The notes: a model not told the origin generated them from the letters alone. A stretch of DNA of 13,863 nt from CAUZJO01 sp963580245 (GCA_963580245.1 CAUZJO010000124.1:1-13863); one strand, 5' to 3'; positions 1 to 8,143 are shown, counted from the first letter of the stretch. Numbers and translations: made by a program.

Positions 1-573
1 GGCAAAAGCCAACGTTGTCTCGCTGCCTCGAGTCGGTGGCCTGCATCACCGGTATGAATGGCGGGAAGCAGCCTGACTCATACCGAGCCTTTTCAGACCG
101 ATTGAGATCGGAATGAGCAGAAACTCGCCTGTTCTCTCCAAGGCAATGCCAATAACCAGGTTGAATCGTAATCAAAGAGTGACCCCACCATTCACCTCGT
201 GATGAAAGCCAAGTGAATCGGGATGAATCCCGAGGACTTGAAGTATCTTTCGCACGGATTCAATTTTGGCGAGGGACAGGGGGCCAGCCCTTATATTGAT
301 CGTCGGAGGCTGCATGGGAATCTTTTATGTCGACTGGTCCTGCCCAGCGTGTGGGAAGAACTTTGGCGGAGAATCCAATCCCCGGTTCTACTCAAAGTGC
401 GGTATTCAATTAAGATAAATACCCTACGTCACCCTAACCATTCGATTCATCAGAAACCGTCGCGTGCGTTGGGTCATCCGAACCCCGTAACCACATCCGA
501 TCCGCACCGTCTCATACGCACTGGCGAATGGGTCGCCGTCGGGTGCTTTTGGAATGAGATTCGGTCGCCGAGT
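1..573. other. Region without a convincing large gene
   Basis: No reading frame here looks like a recognisable protein apart from the small candidate at 314-418. An open frame beginning at 223 runs on the plus strand into the antisense of the dnaE 3' end and has no family-like motifs, so I do not call it. Two small inverted repeats are visible: CCGAT/ATCGG around 98-111 and CGGGAT/ATCCCG at 219-232 with a 2-nt gap. Neither has a T-tract. I see no clear terminator for dnaE, whose stop codon lies at the right edge of this stretch. The stretch could hold decayed sequence or regulatory DNA for a gene to the left of the window. Confidence 0.5.
314..418 (+). CDS. Possible 34-aa zinc-ribbon-like small protein
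   Basis: This is a very short ORF (ATG to TAA). A good Shine-Dalgarno-like GGAGG lies at 305-309, four bases before the ATG. The peptide begins MGIFYVDWSCPACGKNF and ends FYSKCGIQLR. The CPAC pair followed by a C-terminal KCG resembles a minimal zinc ribbon, where the second knuckle would normally read CxxC. Here the first cysteine of that knuckle appears to be Tyr or Phe, leaving three cysteines. The upstream in-frame stop is at 239-241, so the ORF cannot be much longer. It may be a real small metal-binding protein, the surviving end of a decayed gene, or chance. I do not recognise a named family. Confidence 0.3.
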   Translation: MGIFYVDWSCPACGKNFGGESNPRFYSKCGIQLR

Positions 574-3500
574 TTATCCCCCACCCCCATTCGTCACATA
601 CCGCAACGACTGAACCACCTGGCTGTGTTGCAGTTCCTTGATGAGTTCGCCGCTGGGTTTGATGCCGAAGCCGTTGCCGGCTTGGATGCGCACTTCGTTG
701 TCGTTTTCGCTCAGGAGGAACCATAGTTTGCGGCGGCCTTTGTGGTCTTTCATGATGTGCATGATGCACGTCAGGGTGGCTTCGGTCAGTTGGTTCCACT
801 TGACGGCGACCTCGATGGCGCCGACGCGGGCCGCGCGCACCTCGTCGATCGACTTGGCCTGGCCGACGATGATCTTCTTGGTGTCGCGCCAGCTATCGAG
901 CCGGCCGCGGACCCAGATCACGCCGCCTTCGCGGACGATCTCGCTGCACGTTTCGTAAACCCAACCGAAGAACGTGCATTCGAGCGGACCGGTCATGTCT
1001 TCGCACTCGGCGAAACACATCATCCGCCCATTGCGGTCGGTGCGCGGGACGATGCGCTTGATCAGGCCGACCCATTGGACCTCCTCTTTGTCGCGCCGGC
1101 TGACCAGGTCGGCGGCGCAGGCGGTCGAGAAGGCCACGAAATCGGCCTCGTAGCACTCGAGCGGGTGGCCGGTCAGGTAAAAGCCGACCAGTTCCCTCTC
1201 GGTCTCGAGCCGCTGCTCATCGCCCCAATCGGGCAGCCGCGCGACCGGGACTTCGGCGTTGAGGTCGGCCGCCTGGTCCTCGTTCATCATGTCGAACATC
1301 GATAGCTGCGGCGTCGAGTCATCGCGGCGCGCCACGCTGGCCAGTTCCATGACCCGCGGCACGACCGCCAGCAGGCTGGGCCGGTTGTGCCCGCTCGAGT
1401 CGAACGCCCCGCACTTGATCAGGCACTCGACCGTGCGCGAGTTGAGCTGACGCTTCTCGCAGCGAGCGATGAAGTCTTGCAGCGAGCGGAACGGGCCGTT
1501 GGCGTCGCGTTCGCGCAGGATGGCGTCGACCACCCCTTCGCCCACGCCCTTGATCGCGGAGAGCCCGAAGCGGATCGATTCGCCGTCGGGCGTGAACTGG
1601 ATGCCCGAGGAATTGATGTCGGGAGGCAGAATCGAGATGCCCTCCTCGCGCGCCTCGTCGAAGTAGCTAGCCAGCTTGTTGTCGTCGCCGCCGATCTCGT
1701 TGGTCAGCAGCGCGGCGTAGAAATCGACGGGGTAGTGCGCCTTGAGCCACGCGGTCTGCACCGTGATGACCGCATAGGCGGCCGCGTGGCTCTTGTTGAA
1801 CCCGTATTCGGCGAATTTCTCCATCGTATCGAACGCGCGCGTGGCCGTGCCCTTCTCGATCCCACGTCCCTTGGCCCCCGCCAGAAAGACCTTGCGCTGC
1901 TTGGCCATCTCTGCGGGCTTTTTCTTGCCCATCGCCCGCCGCAGGATATCGGCCTGCCCGAGCGTGTAACCGGCCAGCACCTGCGCCACCTGCATGACCT
2001 GCTCTTGATAAACGAACAGGCCATAGGTCTCCTTCAGGATCGGCTCGAGGTCGGGATGATCGTAGGTGATCTCCTTGCGGCCGTCCTTGCGCGCGATGAA
2101 CTCGGGGATGTTCTCCATCGGCCCGGGCCGGTAGAGCGAGATCAGCGCCACGAGGTCGGAGAACTTCGAGGGCTTGAAGTTGATCAACAGGTCGCGCATG
2201 CCCGACGATTCAAGCTGGAAGACGCCGAAACCCTTGCCGCGCTGGAGCAACTTGAACGTTTGCTCATCGTTGAGCGGAATGTCCGCGGCGCCGAGCTCGG
2301 TCTCCCGCCGAGCGTTGATGCCCTTGATACAGCGGTCGATGACCGTCAGGTTCTTGAGGCCGAGGAAGTCCATCTTGAGCAGCCCGATCGCCTCGACCTC
2401 GGTCATCGCGTATTGCGTGGCCATCATGACGCCGGCGCCATCGGAGGGCTTATAGAGCGGCACGAGGTCGATCAGCGGGCGGTCCGAGATGACCACACCA
2501 GCGGCGTGCGTGCCCGGCTGGCGGATCGCCCCCTCGATCCCACGCGCCCGGTCCAGCAACTCGTGGACCTCGGGATCGTCACGATAGAGTTCACCCAGCG
2601 ATTGGACTTCCTTGAGGGCCTTGTCCAACGTCGTCTTGGGCCCGCCGGGGACGAGTTTGGCGACCTGATCGACCTTCGCCAGCGGGACATTCATCACCCG
2701 GCCCACGTCGCGGATGGCGTTGCGCGCCTTCAGCGTGCCGAACGTGATGATCTGCGCCACACAACCATCGCCGTATTTCGCGCGGACGTAATCGATGACC
2801 TCGCCGCGCCGCTCGAAGCAAAAGTCGATGTCGAAGTCGGGCATCGAGACGCGCTCGGGGTTGAGGAACCGCTCGAACAGCAGGCCGTTTTCGATCGGGT
2901 CCAAGTCGGTGATGCCCAGACTATAGGCCACGATCGACCCCGCGCCCGAACCGCGACCGGGACCGACCGGAATCCGCTGTTCCTTGGCCCAATGGATGAA
3001 GTCCCAAACGACCAGGAAATAGTCGACGAAATTCATGCTTTCGATCACGCCCATCTCGAACACGGCGCGTTCGCGGTGGGTAGCGGGGGGATCCGCGCCG
3101 TAGCGTCGGCGGAGCCCTTGTTCGACCAATTCGTGCATGTGGGCGCCGGCCTCGACGCCGTCGGGCGGCTTGTAGTGCGGAAGCAGTCGCTCGCCGGTCG
3201 GAATCTCGCAGTTGCAGCGCTCGGCGATCGCGACCGTGTTCTCGATCGCGCCGTCGACTTCGCCGAAAAGCGTCGTCATCTCACCCGGCGACTTGAGGTA
3301 GAACTCGTTCTGCTCGAATCGCAAGCGGTTGGGATCGTCGAGGCTCTTGTTCATTGAGATGCACATCAGCACGTCTTGCGCCGCGTGGCTCTCGGGTGTC
3401 AGGTAGTGACAGTCGTTGGTCGCGATCAGTGGCAGGTCGTTTTTCTTGGCCAGTTCGATCAGGGCCTTATTCAGCCGCGGCTGATCGGGCAGACCGTGGT

Positions 3501-4038
3501 CCATCAACTCGACGAAGAAACGATCGCGCCCAAAGATCTGGAGATAGTCATCGAGCAGACGCTCGGCCCCGCGCATGTTGCCGTCCAGAATCGCCTGACA
3601 CACCGGCCCCTGGATGCAGGTCGTCGTCCCGATCAACCCCTTGTGATACTTCCGCAACAACTCCACGTCGATCCGCGGCTTGTAATAATGGCCTTCGAGG
3701 TAGGCGAGCGAACTGAGGCGCGACAGGTTGCGGTAGCCCTCGAGGTTTTCGCACAGCAGCAGGAAGTGGAAACGGGTGCGCGCCTGGGGCGAGGTCCGAT
3801 CGCGATGGTCGCCGGCCGCCAGATACGCTTCGCAGCCGATAATCGGCTTGATCCCCCCCTCGCGGCAGGCATTCTGGAACTGCAACGCCCCGAACAGGTT
3901 GCCGTGATCGGTCAGCGCGATGGCGCCCATCCCCAGCTTGCGGGTTTGCGCGACGAGTCCACGCAGGTCGTTAGCACCGTCGAGCGCGCTATAGTGGCTG
4001 TGAACGTGAAGGTGAACGAACGAACCGAGATCAGACAT
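574..4038 (-). CDS. dnaE: DNA polymerase III subunit alpha
   Basis: This is the replicative polymerase subunit that extends DNA in the cytoplasmic replisome. It has 1154 aa, close to the 1160 of E. coli DnaE, so it is full length. An N-terminal PHP domain (about 5-280) starts HLHVHSHYSALDG and seems to keep all nine metal ligands: H11, H13, D20, H45, E70, H91, C141, D209 and H211. The C-family palm carries PDFDIDF with D401 and D403, and KMDFLG with D557, the expected catalytic aspartates. The GPGRGSGAGS segment (359-368) is the usual nucleotide-binding region. QLSMF near residue 930 fits a beta-clamp-binding motif. An OB fold follows (VQWVGLIKRIVPRTDRNGRM and beyond). The start is ATG at 4036-4038, with AAGG about 10 bases upstream. 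The gene stands alone and diverges from the genes to its right. Confidence 0.97.
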   Translation of the reverse strand: MSDLGSFVHLHVHSHYSALDGANDLRGLVAQTRKLGMGAIALTDHGNLFGALQFQNACREGGIKPIIGCEAYLAAGDHRDRTSPQARTRFHFLLLCENLEGYRNLSRLSSLAYLEGHYYKPRIDVELLRKYHKGLIGTTTCIQGPVCQAILDGNMRGAERLLDDYLQIFGRDRFFVELMDHGLPDQPRLNKALIELAKKNDLPLIATNDCHYLTPESHAAQDVLMCISMNKSLDDPNRLRFEQNEFYLKSPGEMTTLFGEVDGAIENTVAIAERCNCEIPTGERLLPHYKPPDGVEAGAHMHELVEQGLRRRYGADPPATHRERAVFEMGVIESMNFVDYFLVVWDFIHWAKEQRIPVGPGRGSGAGSIVAYSLGITDLDPIENGLLFERFLNPERVSMPDFDIDFCFERRGEVIDYVRAKYGDGCVAQIITFGTLKARNAIRDVGRVMNVPLAKVDQVAKLVPGGPKTTLDKALKEVQSLGELYRDDPEVHELLDRARGIEGAIRQPGTHAAGVVISDRPLIDLVPLYKPSDGAGVMMATQYAMTEVEAIGLLKMDFLGLKNLTVIDRCIKGINARRETELGAADIPLNDEQTFKLLQRGKGFGVFQLESSGMRDLLINFKPSKFSDLVALISLYRPGPMENIPEFIARKDGRKEITYDHPDLEPILKETYGLFVYQEQVMQVAQVLAGYTLGQADILRRAMGKKKPAEMAKQRKVFLAGAKGRGIEKGTATRAFDTMEKFAEYGFNKSHAAAYAVITVQTAWLKAHYPVDFYAALLTNEIGGDDNKLASYFDEAREEGISILPPDINSSGIQFTPDGESIRFGLSAIKGVGEGVVDAILRERDANGPFRSLQDFIARCEKRQLNSRTVECLIKCGAFDSSGHNRPSLLAVVPRVMELASVARRDDSTPQLSMFDMMNEDQAADLNAEVPVARLPDWGDEQRLETERELVGFYLTGHPLECYEADFVAFSTACAADLVSRRDKEEVQWVGLIKRIVPRTDRNGRMMCFAECEDMTGPLECTFFGWVYETCSEIVREGGVIWVRGRLDSWRDTKKIIVGQAKSIDEVRAARVGAIEVAVKWNQLTEATLTCIMHIMKDHKGRRKLWFLLSENDNEVRIQAGNGFGIKPSGELIKELQHSQVVQSLRYVTNGGGG

Positions 4039-4074
4039 GGGCCGCGAACCTTGGCAAGACTTGCATCCAACCTC

Positions 4075-4104
4075 ATCAAAACCTCACGCGGGCATCCATG
4101 TCAA
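4075..4104 (-). promoter_or_regulatory. Candidate dnaE promoter
   Basis: Read on the minus strand, TTGACA (4099-4104) is a perfect -35 match. TTTGAT (4075-4080), 18 bases further on, is a 4/6 match to a -10 box. It lies about 37 bases upstream of the dnaE ATG, a normal leader length. The -10 is weak, so this is a proposal from sequence only. Confidence 0.35.
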
Positions 4105-4123
4105 GCTTAACGACGGGGATGCC
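4091..4123. repeat. 7-bp inverted repeat around the dnaE -35 box
   Basis: GGCATCC at 4091-4097 is matched by GGATGCC at 4117-4123, with 19 bases between. The candidate dnaE -35 hexamer sits in the loop. The arms could be an operator for a dimeric regulator or a small RNA hairpin. A 7-bp match may also be chance. Confidence 0.3.
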
Positions 4124-4310
4124 TTGTTATATACAGATGACTGATTTAACTTGACTTATGGAGAGAACGCCGCCGTTTCCAAGGCATCGTTCTTGACCCG
4201 TGGACCGTTCTGATTGGAAGGCTTACGTCGATTCGGGCGGGTTGAGATTGCGATGGTGTATCGACCGACTTTTTTTGGACACTGTCTCTATCGAATGGGA
4301 GCTCGGGAAA

Positions 4311-4526
4311 GTGGTCAATGAGTTCTTCGGCTGGCTCTGGATTTTCATCGGATTCGCTTCGGGAGCGTTAATCGGTCTGCGATTCAGTGGCGAAGATTGG
4401 CTTGGGGGTTATGCCGGCCACCCACGCCGCATGGTCCGCTTGGGCCACCTCTCTTTGCTCGGTCTGGTTTTGATCAATATCCGAAGACCCACCCCCTTCC
4501 GAATCCCTCCAAACCTCTTCCCATGA
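4311..4526 (+). CDS. Small hypothetical membrane protein, probably truncated
   Basis: The 71-aa product from GTG 4311 has one hydrophobic helix (FFGWLWIFIGFASGALIGL), then EDWLGGYAGHPRRMVRLGHL and a second hydrophobic start (SLLGLVLINI). The WLGGY...RR.xRLGH pattern is one I associate with conserved planctomycete membrane proteins of unknown function, which normally continue with further membrane helices. Here the frame after LINI (about 4480) turns into a proline-rich tail that stops at 4526, and no other frame resumes a helical pattern. I therefore read it as a 3'-truncated remnant. GGGAG at 4297-4301, nine bases before GTG 4311, favours that start. An in-frame GTG at 4200 would add 37 residues that do not look membrane-like. 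Confidence 0.45.
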   Translation: MVNEFFGWLWIFIGFASGALIGLRFSGEDWLGGYAGHPRRMVRLGHLSLLGLVLINIRRPTPFRIPPNLFP

Positions 4527-4646
4527 TTCAGCCCCGCCCTCGCCGATGATTGCCCCGTTTCTCTCCTTGACGGACTCGGCGGGGTCTTTATCATTGTTTG
4601 AAGGCGGTTTCGAAACCAGTCCGCAACCCTTTTGAATTCCCCTCAT

Positions 4647-6185
4647 ATGAGCACTCAAGGACAAAACACATCTTCCATGCCCAACGCCCTGCTGATCGAC
4701 GACGAATTCGACATCCGGCAGATCGCCTCGCTGGCGCTGCAGTACGAGGGCTGGCTGGTTCGCGAGGCTTCCAATGGGCGCGAGGCCCTGCGGATGGCGC
4801 GCGAGCAGAAGCCGGACTTGATCCTCGTTGACATGATGATGCCTGAAATGTCGGGCCTGGAGTTCTGTAAACGACTGGTCGAGGACCCCGCCACGCACCA
4901 AATCCCGGTCCTGCTCATCAGTGCCGTCAACGAAAAGGCCAAGATTGTGCAGGACTTCTGGCAGTTGCCGCTGACGAAGAAGGAGTTCCTACACAAGCCG
5001 TTCGACGCCGACATGCTGTTGGATACCATCTGCAAAATGACGTCCGGCCGTCCGGCCGCGGCCCCCACTCCGCGGGCCGAGCCCAAGCCGGCCTCCCCCC
5101 CGGCCCCGACGCCCGGTGCTCAGGCCCACCGCGCCTTGACCATCGACGACGACCCCGATATCCGCGCCATCCTGGAGGCGGCCCTGTCGATGCACTATCA
5201 GGTCGAGACGGCCGAGAACGGAATGATCGGACTCCAGAAGCTGGACGAGTTCGCCCCCGATTTCATCATCAGCGATATCAACATGCCGGTCATGAACGGC
5301 CTGGAGACCGCCGAAGGCATCCGCCGCCACCCCCAACTGAGCCACGTGCCGATCTTCTTCCTGACCGGCGAGACCGACAAGAATCTGCCGCGCAAGGCCT
5401 TCGACGTCGGCGGCAATCTCTACCTGCGCAAGCCGATCGATCCCATGCAGCTCCTCAAATTCATCGAGCATTTCATCAAAGAGACGGGCCTGGAGGCGGG
5501 CGGGAACCTGAAGCTGGTCCAGAAAGCCAAGGCCGCCGCCAAGCTCGCGCCTCCCCCCCAAGAGGCTCCCCAGCCCGCTCCGGCTCAGACCCAGCCAGCC
5601 CCGCGCGAGGCGCCCAAGACCCCGGTGCGCGTGCTGATCGTCGACTTCAACGTCGAGAACCACAAACTGCTCAGGCGCCTGATTCTTGGCCAGGACAACC
5701 AGCCCGCGGCCCTCGGCGGCGGACCGGTCGAGGCGCTGTGGACCGATGACCCTCACACCGCCGTGGGCAACCTGCCGCGCTGGGAGCCTGACGTCATCCT
5801 TTACAACCCGCGCAACCCCAAAATGGACGGCCTGGCCTTTGCCCAGACGCTCAAACTCCAAAAGGAAGCCGGCAACCGGGAACTCGCGTTCATCGGGACC
5901 CGGTTTTATAAAGTCGACCAGGAGTACAGCCGATCCAAATTCGGCCGGGACGTCATTAAGTTGGACGCAGCCAATGAGGCGATCACCCGGTGCCTTGAAA
6001 GCGCGTTAGAAGCCGCCAGGCGCAATACCCGACCCAAGCGCATGCAGATCGGACAGATCAACACCGAAGAGAGAGAACGGCTGCAAGAGGTCAGCAAGAC
6101 CGGCGCCCGTCAGACCCGCGAGCGCGAACTCTTCCGCCAGCGTTTCTCCGACCTTCAGGCTTTTATCGACAAGTCCTTTACGTAA
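4647..6185 (+). CDS. Triple-receiver response regulator without an output domain
   Basis: The 512-aa protein is built of three CheY-like receiver (REC) domains joined by Pro/Ala-rich linkers. REC1 (about 12-131) has D18/D19, phospho-acceptor D62 (LVDMMMPEMSG), S92 and K117. REC2 (about 161-280) has D167-D169, D210 (ISDINMPVMNG), T240 and K262. Both look functional. REC3 (about 326-460) keeps the fold pattern, but the acceptor position is N387 (LYNPRNPKMDG), the acidic pair reads DFN, and the lysine is in KLD rather than KP, so it is a pseudo-receiver. A charged, probably coiled-coil tail follows (about 465-512). No DNA-binding, GGDEF or kinase domain is present. It probably acts by protein contacts in a phosphorelay, but its partner is not in this window. 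I chose ATG 4647; TTG 4632 and ATG 4677 are alternatives, and none has a strong ribosome site. Confidence 0.85.
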   Translation: MSTQGQNTSSMPNALLIDDEFDIRQIASLALQYEGWLVREASNGREALRMAREQKPDLILVDMMMPEMSGLEFCKRLVEDPATHQIPVLLISAVNEKAKIVQDFWQLPLTKKEFLHKPFDADMLLDTICKMTSGRPAAAPTPRAEPKPASPPAPTPGAQAHRALTIDDDPDIRAILEAALSMHYQVETAENGMIGLQKLDEFAPDFIISDINMPVMNGLETAEGIRRHPQLSHVPIFFLTGETDKNLPRKAFDVGGNLYLRKPIDPMQLLKFIEHFIKETGLEAGGNLKLVQKAKAAAKLAPPPQEAPQPAPAQTQPAPREAPKTPVRVLIVDFNVENHKLLRRLILGQDNQPAALGGGPVEALWTDDPHTAVGNLPRWEPDVILYNPRNPKMDGLAFAQTLKLQKEAGNRELAFIGTRFYKVDQEYSRSKFGRDVIKLDAANEAITRCLESALEAARRNTRPKRMQIGQINTEERERLQEVSKTGARQTRERELFRQRFSDLQAFIDKSFT

Positions 6186-6187
6186 TC

Positions 6188-6203
6188 GGTCCCCGCGGGG
6201 GCC
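6188..6203. terminator. GC-rich palindrome between convergent genes
   Basis: GGTCCCCGCGGGGGCC is a near-perfect palindrome three bases after the response-regulator stop, inside the 70-bp gap to the convergent glycosyltransferase gene. Its position suits a bidirectional terminator. It lacks a T-tract and has almost no loop, so an intrinsic terminator is unproven. Confidence 0.25.
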
Positions 6204-6255
6204 GCGCAGGTCGGGGCCCAGGACACGCCGCAAAGCCCCCGGCGCACGCCGCGAC

Positions 6256-7977
6256 TCACTTCTCCAGGCGCAACGTCACCGGGATTACCCGCTCCTCGAT
6301 CGGTTCCCATTCAACGTGCAACCATCTGAAGTCTTCGGGCACGGCCTCGGCCGGCAGAGTATAGACGCGCGCGAATTCGACTTCAACGGGCGGCCCGATG
6401 GGTGCGATGGGATCCACCGTCGCCAGTTCCCACCCCGGGGCATGGCCCTGGGTGATCAGATAGAGCACCTCCCCCAACTCTTCGGGGAGTAGCGAGCGCC
6501 GCGACTGGCTGGGATTACTCGGCCGGTGACCCATGCGCCGCAGCAGGTAATCATAATGGCTGCGCACGTTTCTGGGGTCGATCAATACGACGCTGAAGGG
6601 TCGACCGTCGGCATCCTCGACCAACCAGCGAGCGATCTTCTCGGTTGCGATGAACGAGTCCGCGTACCATACGTCGCCCTTGTGCACCCGCCAAGCAACG
6701 GAGGCAGAGCGTGCGGTCAACCCCAAAACACCCAGGATGATACCCCAGCCGACCAGGCGCATCCCCCAGCCAACAAGCGGCGGCCGGCGGCCCAACCAGC
6801 ACCCTACCGTCCACGCCCCCAAAATCACGGGGACTTGAATGATTGTGAAGAAAAAGTACTCCCTAAAGGCGTCTCCCTTGCGAACGGCCACAAAGCCGAA
6901 CGCCGCCATGAGCACGGCCAGAAACAGGACGGATGGCTCGGCCCGCCGCCGCGCCATAACGCCCAGCGTGGCCAGGAATGCGATCGCCACCAAGATGGCG
7001 CAGGCCCATTGTCCGGGCGGGCGCTCCAACACGCCCGGGGGGAAGTTCTGGCCGGGGAAGTTGCGGCGGAAAGTCACTCGCAGGAAGAGATCGAGCGGGA
7101 CCCTGCACCGTTCAAAGATGCCGAGATCCGAGGGGGGCGTCGCGACGAGCGTGTTGCGGATATAGCTACTCAGGTTGCTGGGACGAGGGGTGAACTCGTA
7201 AATGATCGGGGGAACGTAAAGCAACGCCACCCAAATCCCAACCGCCAATCCCCACCCCCACCACTCCCGGCGACGATAGCGACCCCATCGCCCCCTCGCC
7301 CGGACCACCGCCCAGACCGCGAACGGGACCACCACGGCAATCGTAATGAGTGTGGTCGAATGGTAATGCGGCAGAATCGCCAGCACCATCACCAGCAGAG
7401 ACAAACAAGGAAGCGGGCGGCGCGGCAGCGAGTAGAGCAGGGTAGCGATCAGGATCGTCGTGAACGGAAGCGTGTGGGGATTCCAAAGCGTGCGGTCGTA
7501 GACGACCCATTCGGGCGAGAGCGTGAACACAACCGGCGGCGCCAGCGCGGCCATGGGGCTGGACGTGGTCAGCAAAACCCAGCGCCAGGCCAGCACCGCG
7601 GCCGCCGCCATCAACAACGAGATCGTGAGCATCCCGGCGACCGGGTGGAATCCGGTCAGCGCCATCGCCGGGGCCAGCGTATAATACCACCCGGGCCCGA
7701 TGGCGAAATCGCCGACCGAACGATAAGGCCCGACCAACGGCCAGCGCCCATCGCGCAACCAGTCCCAGACCACGACGTAATCACGCCCCTGGTCGGTCTC
7801 CAGGTGCTGGATGGCCGGGTTCGCCAGCCGCATGTGAAGGCCGAACAACACCAGTGCCGTGAGAAACGTATAGAACGCCCGTCGCGCCCGCCGATCGGGG
7901 ATAGCCTCGGCAACCGAACCGGGAAGGCCCCGGGACGGTTCAAAACTGGCGGAGATAGGCTGGCCGGAATTTCGCAT
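6256..7977 (-). CDS. GT-C fold membrane glycosyltransferase (GT39/ArnT-like)
   Basis: This is a 573-aa multi-spanning membrane protein. After a basic N-terminus comes a first helix (about 35-52) and then a loop with acidic residues, ETDQGRDYVVVWDWL (D62 and D66). This matches the place where GT39/PMT-type enzymes carry their catalytic acidic motif. The next stretch, GPYRSVGDFAIGPGWYY (83-99), and DRTLWNPHTLPF (161-172) also match the pattern of prokaryotic GT39-like proteins. Many further helices follow, and a soluble C-terminal region runs from about residue 430. Such enzymes move a sugar from a polyprenyl-phosphate donor to a lipid or protein outside the membrane; the donor and acceptor here cannot be told. 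The start is ATG 7975-7977 with no strong ribosome site, and the repeat block at 7980-8170 lies immediately upstream. Confidence 0.75.
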   Translation of the reverse strand: MRNSGQPISASFEPSRGLPGSVAEAIPDRRARRAFYTFLTALVLFGLHMRLANPAIQHLETDQGRDYVVVWDWLRDGRWPLVGPYRSVGDFAIGPGWYYTLAPAMALTGFHPVAGMLTISLLMAAAAVLAWRWVLLTTSSPMAALAPPVVFTLSPEWVVYDRTLWNPHTLPFTTILIATLLYSLPRRPLPCLSLLVMVLAILPHYHSTTLITIAVVVPFAVWAVVRARGRWGRYRRREWWGWGLAVGIWVALLYVPPIIYEFTPRPSNLSSYIRNTLVATPPSDLGIFERCRVPLDLFLRVTFRRNFPGQNFPPGVLERPPGQWACAILVAIAFLATLGVMARRRAEPSVLFLAVLMAAFGFVAVRKGDAFREYFFFTIIQVPVILGAWTVGCWLGRRPPLVGWGMRLVGWGIILGVLGLTARSASVAWRVHKGDVWYADSFIATEKIARWLVEDADGRPFSVVLIDPRNVRSHYDYLLRRMGHRPSNPSQSRRSLLPEELGEVLYLITQGHAPGWELATVDPIAPIGPPVEVEFARVYTLPAEAVPEDFRWLHVEWEPIEERVIPVTLRLEK

Positions 7978-8008
7978 GGTTCAGGATGAAAGGCGCCTCT
8001 AAGAATTC

Positions 8009-8029
8009 AGTCCCGGTAGGGACGATTGC
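8009..8029 (+). repeat. Palindromic repeat unit, copy 1
   Basis: AGTCCCGGTAGGGACGATTG(C) contains the mini-palindrome GTCCC/GGGAC. It matches the copy at 8124-8143 with a few differences and one length change. Both copies are preceded by GAATT. Confidence 0.6.
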
Positions 8030-8035
8030 TTTAAG

Positions 8036-8100
8036 CCCGCCGTGCCTCCTTCGCCATAGCAGCCTTGGCTGCGGCGGCTGAGAGCTTCAGCGAAGGCGGG
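8036..8100. repeat. Large imperfect hairpin between the two repeat copies
   Basis: The arms are CCCGCC (8036-8041) with CCTTCGC (8048-8054) on the left and GCGAAGGCGGG (8090-8100) on the right; the left arm has a 6-base insertion. Within the loop GCAGCC-TT-GGCTGC (8059-8072) is a perfect 6-bp hairpin. The block would fold strongly as RNA or single-stranded DNA. Confidence 0.55.
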
Positions 8101-8123
8101 AAATCAAACCGATAACGAATTGG

Positions 8124-8143
8124 AGTCCCGTAAGGACGACTGC
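8124..8143 (+). repeat. Palindromic repeat unit, copy 2
   Basis: AGTCCCGTAAGGACGACTGC is the second direct copy, with GTCC/GGAC as its mini-palindrome. It begins 115 bases after the first copy. Two copies around a hairpin are not enough to be a CRISPR array. Confidence 0.6.

Noticed and set aside
223..726. 167-codon open frame crossing the dnaE 3' end
   Set aside because: Its second half is the antisense of dnaE and its first half has no motif or convincing ribosome site.
1387..3357. 656-codon open frame on the plus strand opposite dnaE
   Set aside because: It lies wholly antisense to the conserved dnaE frame. Its Asp/Arg/Leu/Val-rich composition is what GC-rich coding DNA gives on the opposite strand, and it has no recognisable motif.
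4989..5861. 290-codon open frame opposite the triple-receiver gene
   Set aside because: It is antisense to well-conserved receiver motifs and has low-complexity Gly/Arg content.
6526..7989. 487-codon open frame opposite the glycosyltransferase gene
   Set aside because: Its product is an extreme Arg/Gln/Pro/His-rich sequence without domains, while the minus-strand frame gives clear membrane helices and family-like motifs.
8003..8143. Possible CRISPR array
   Set aside because: There are only two imperfect copies of a short palindromic unit, the single spacer is a hairpin, and no cas genes are nearby.
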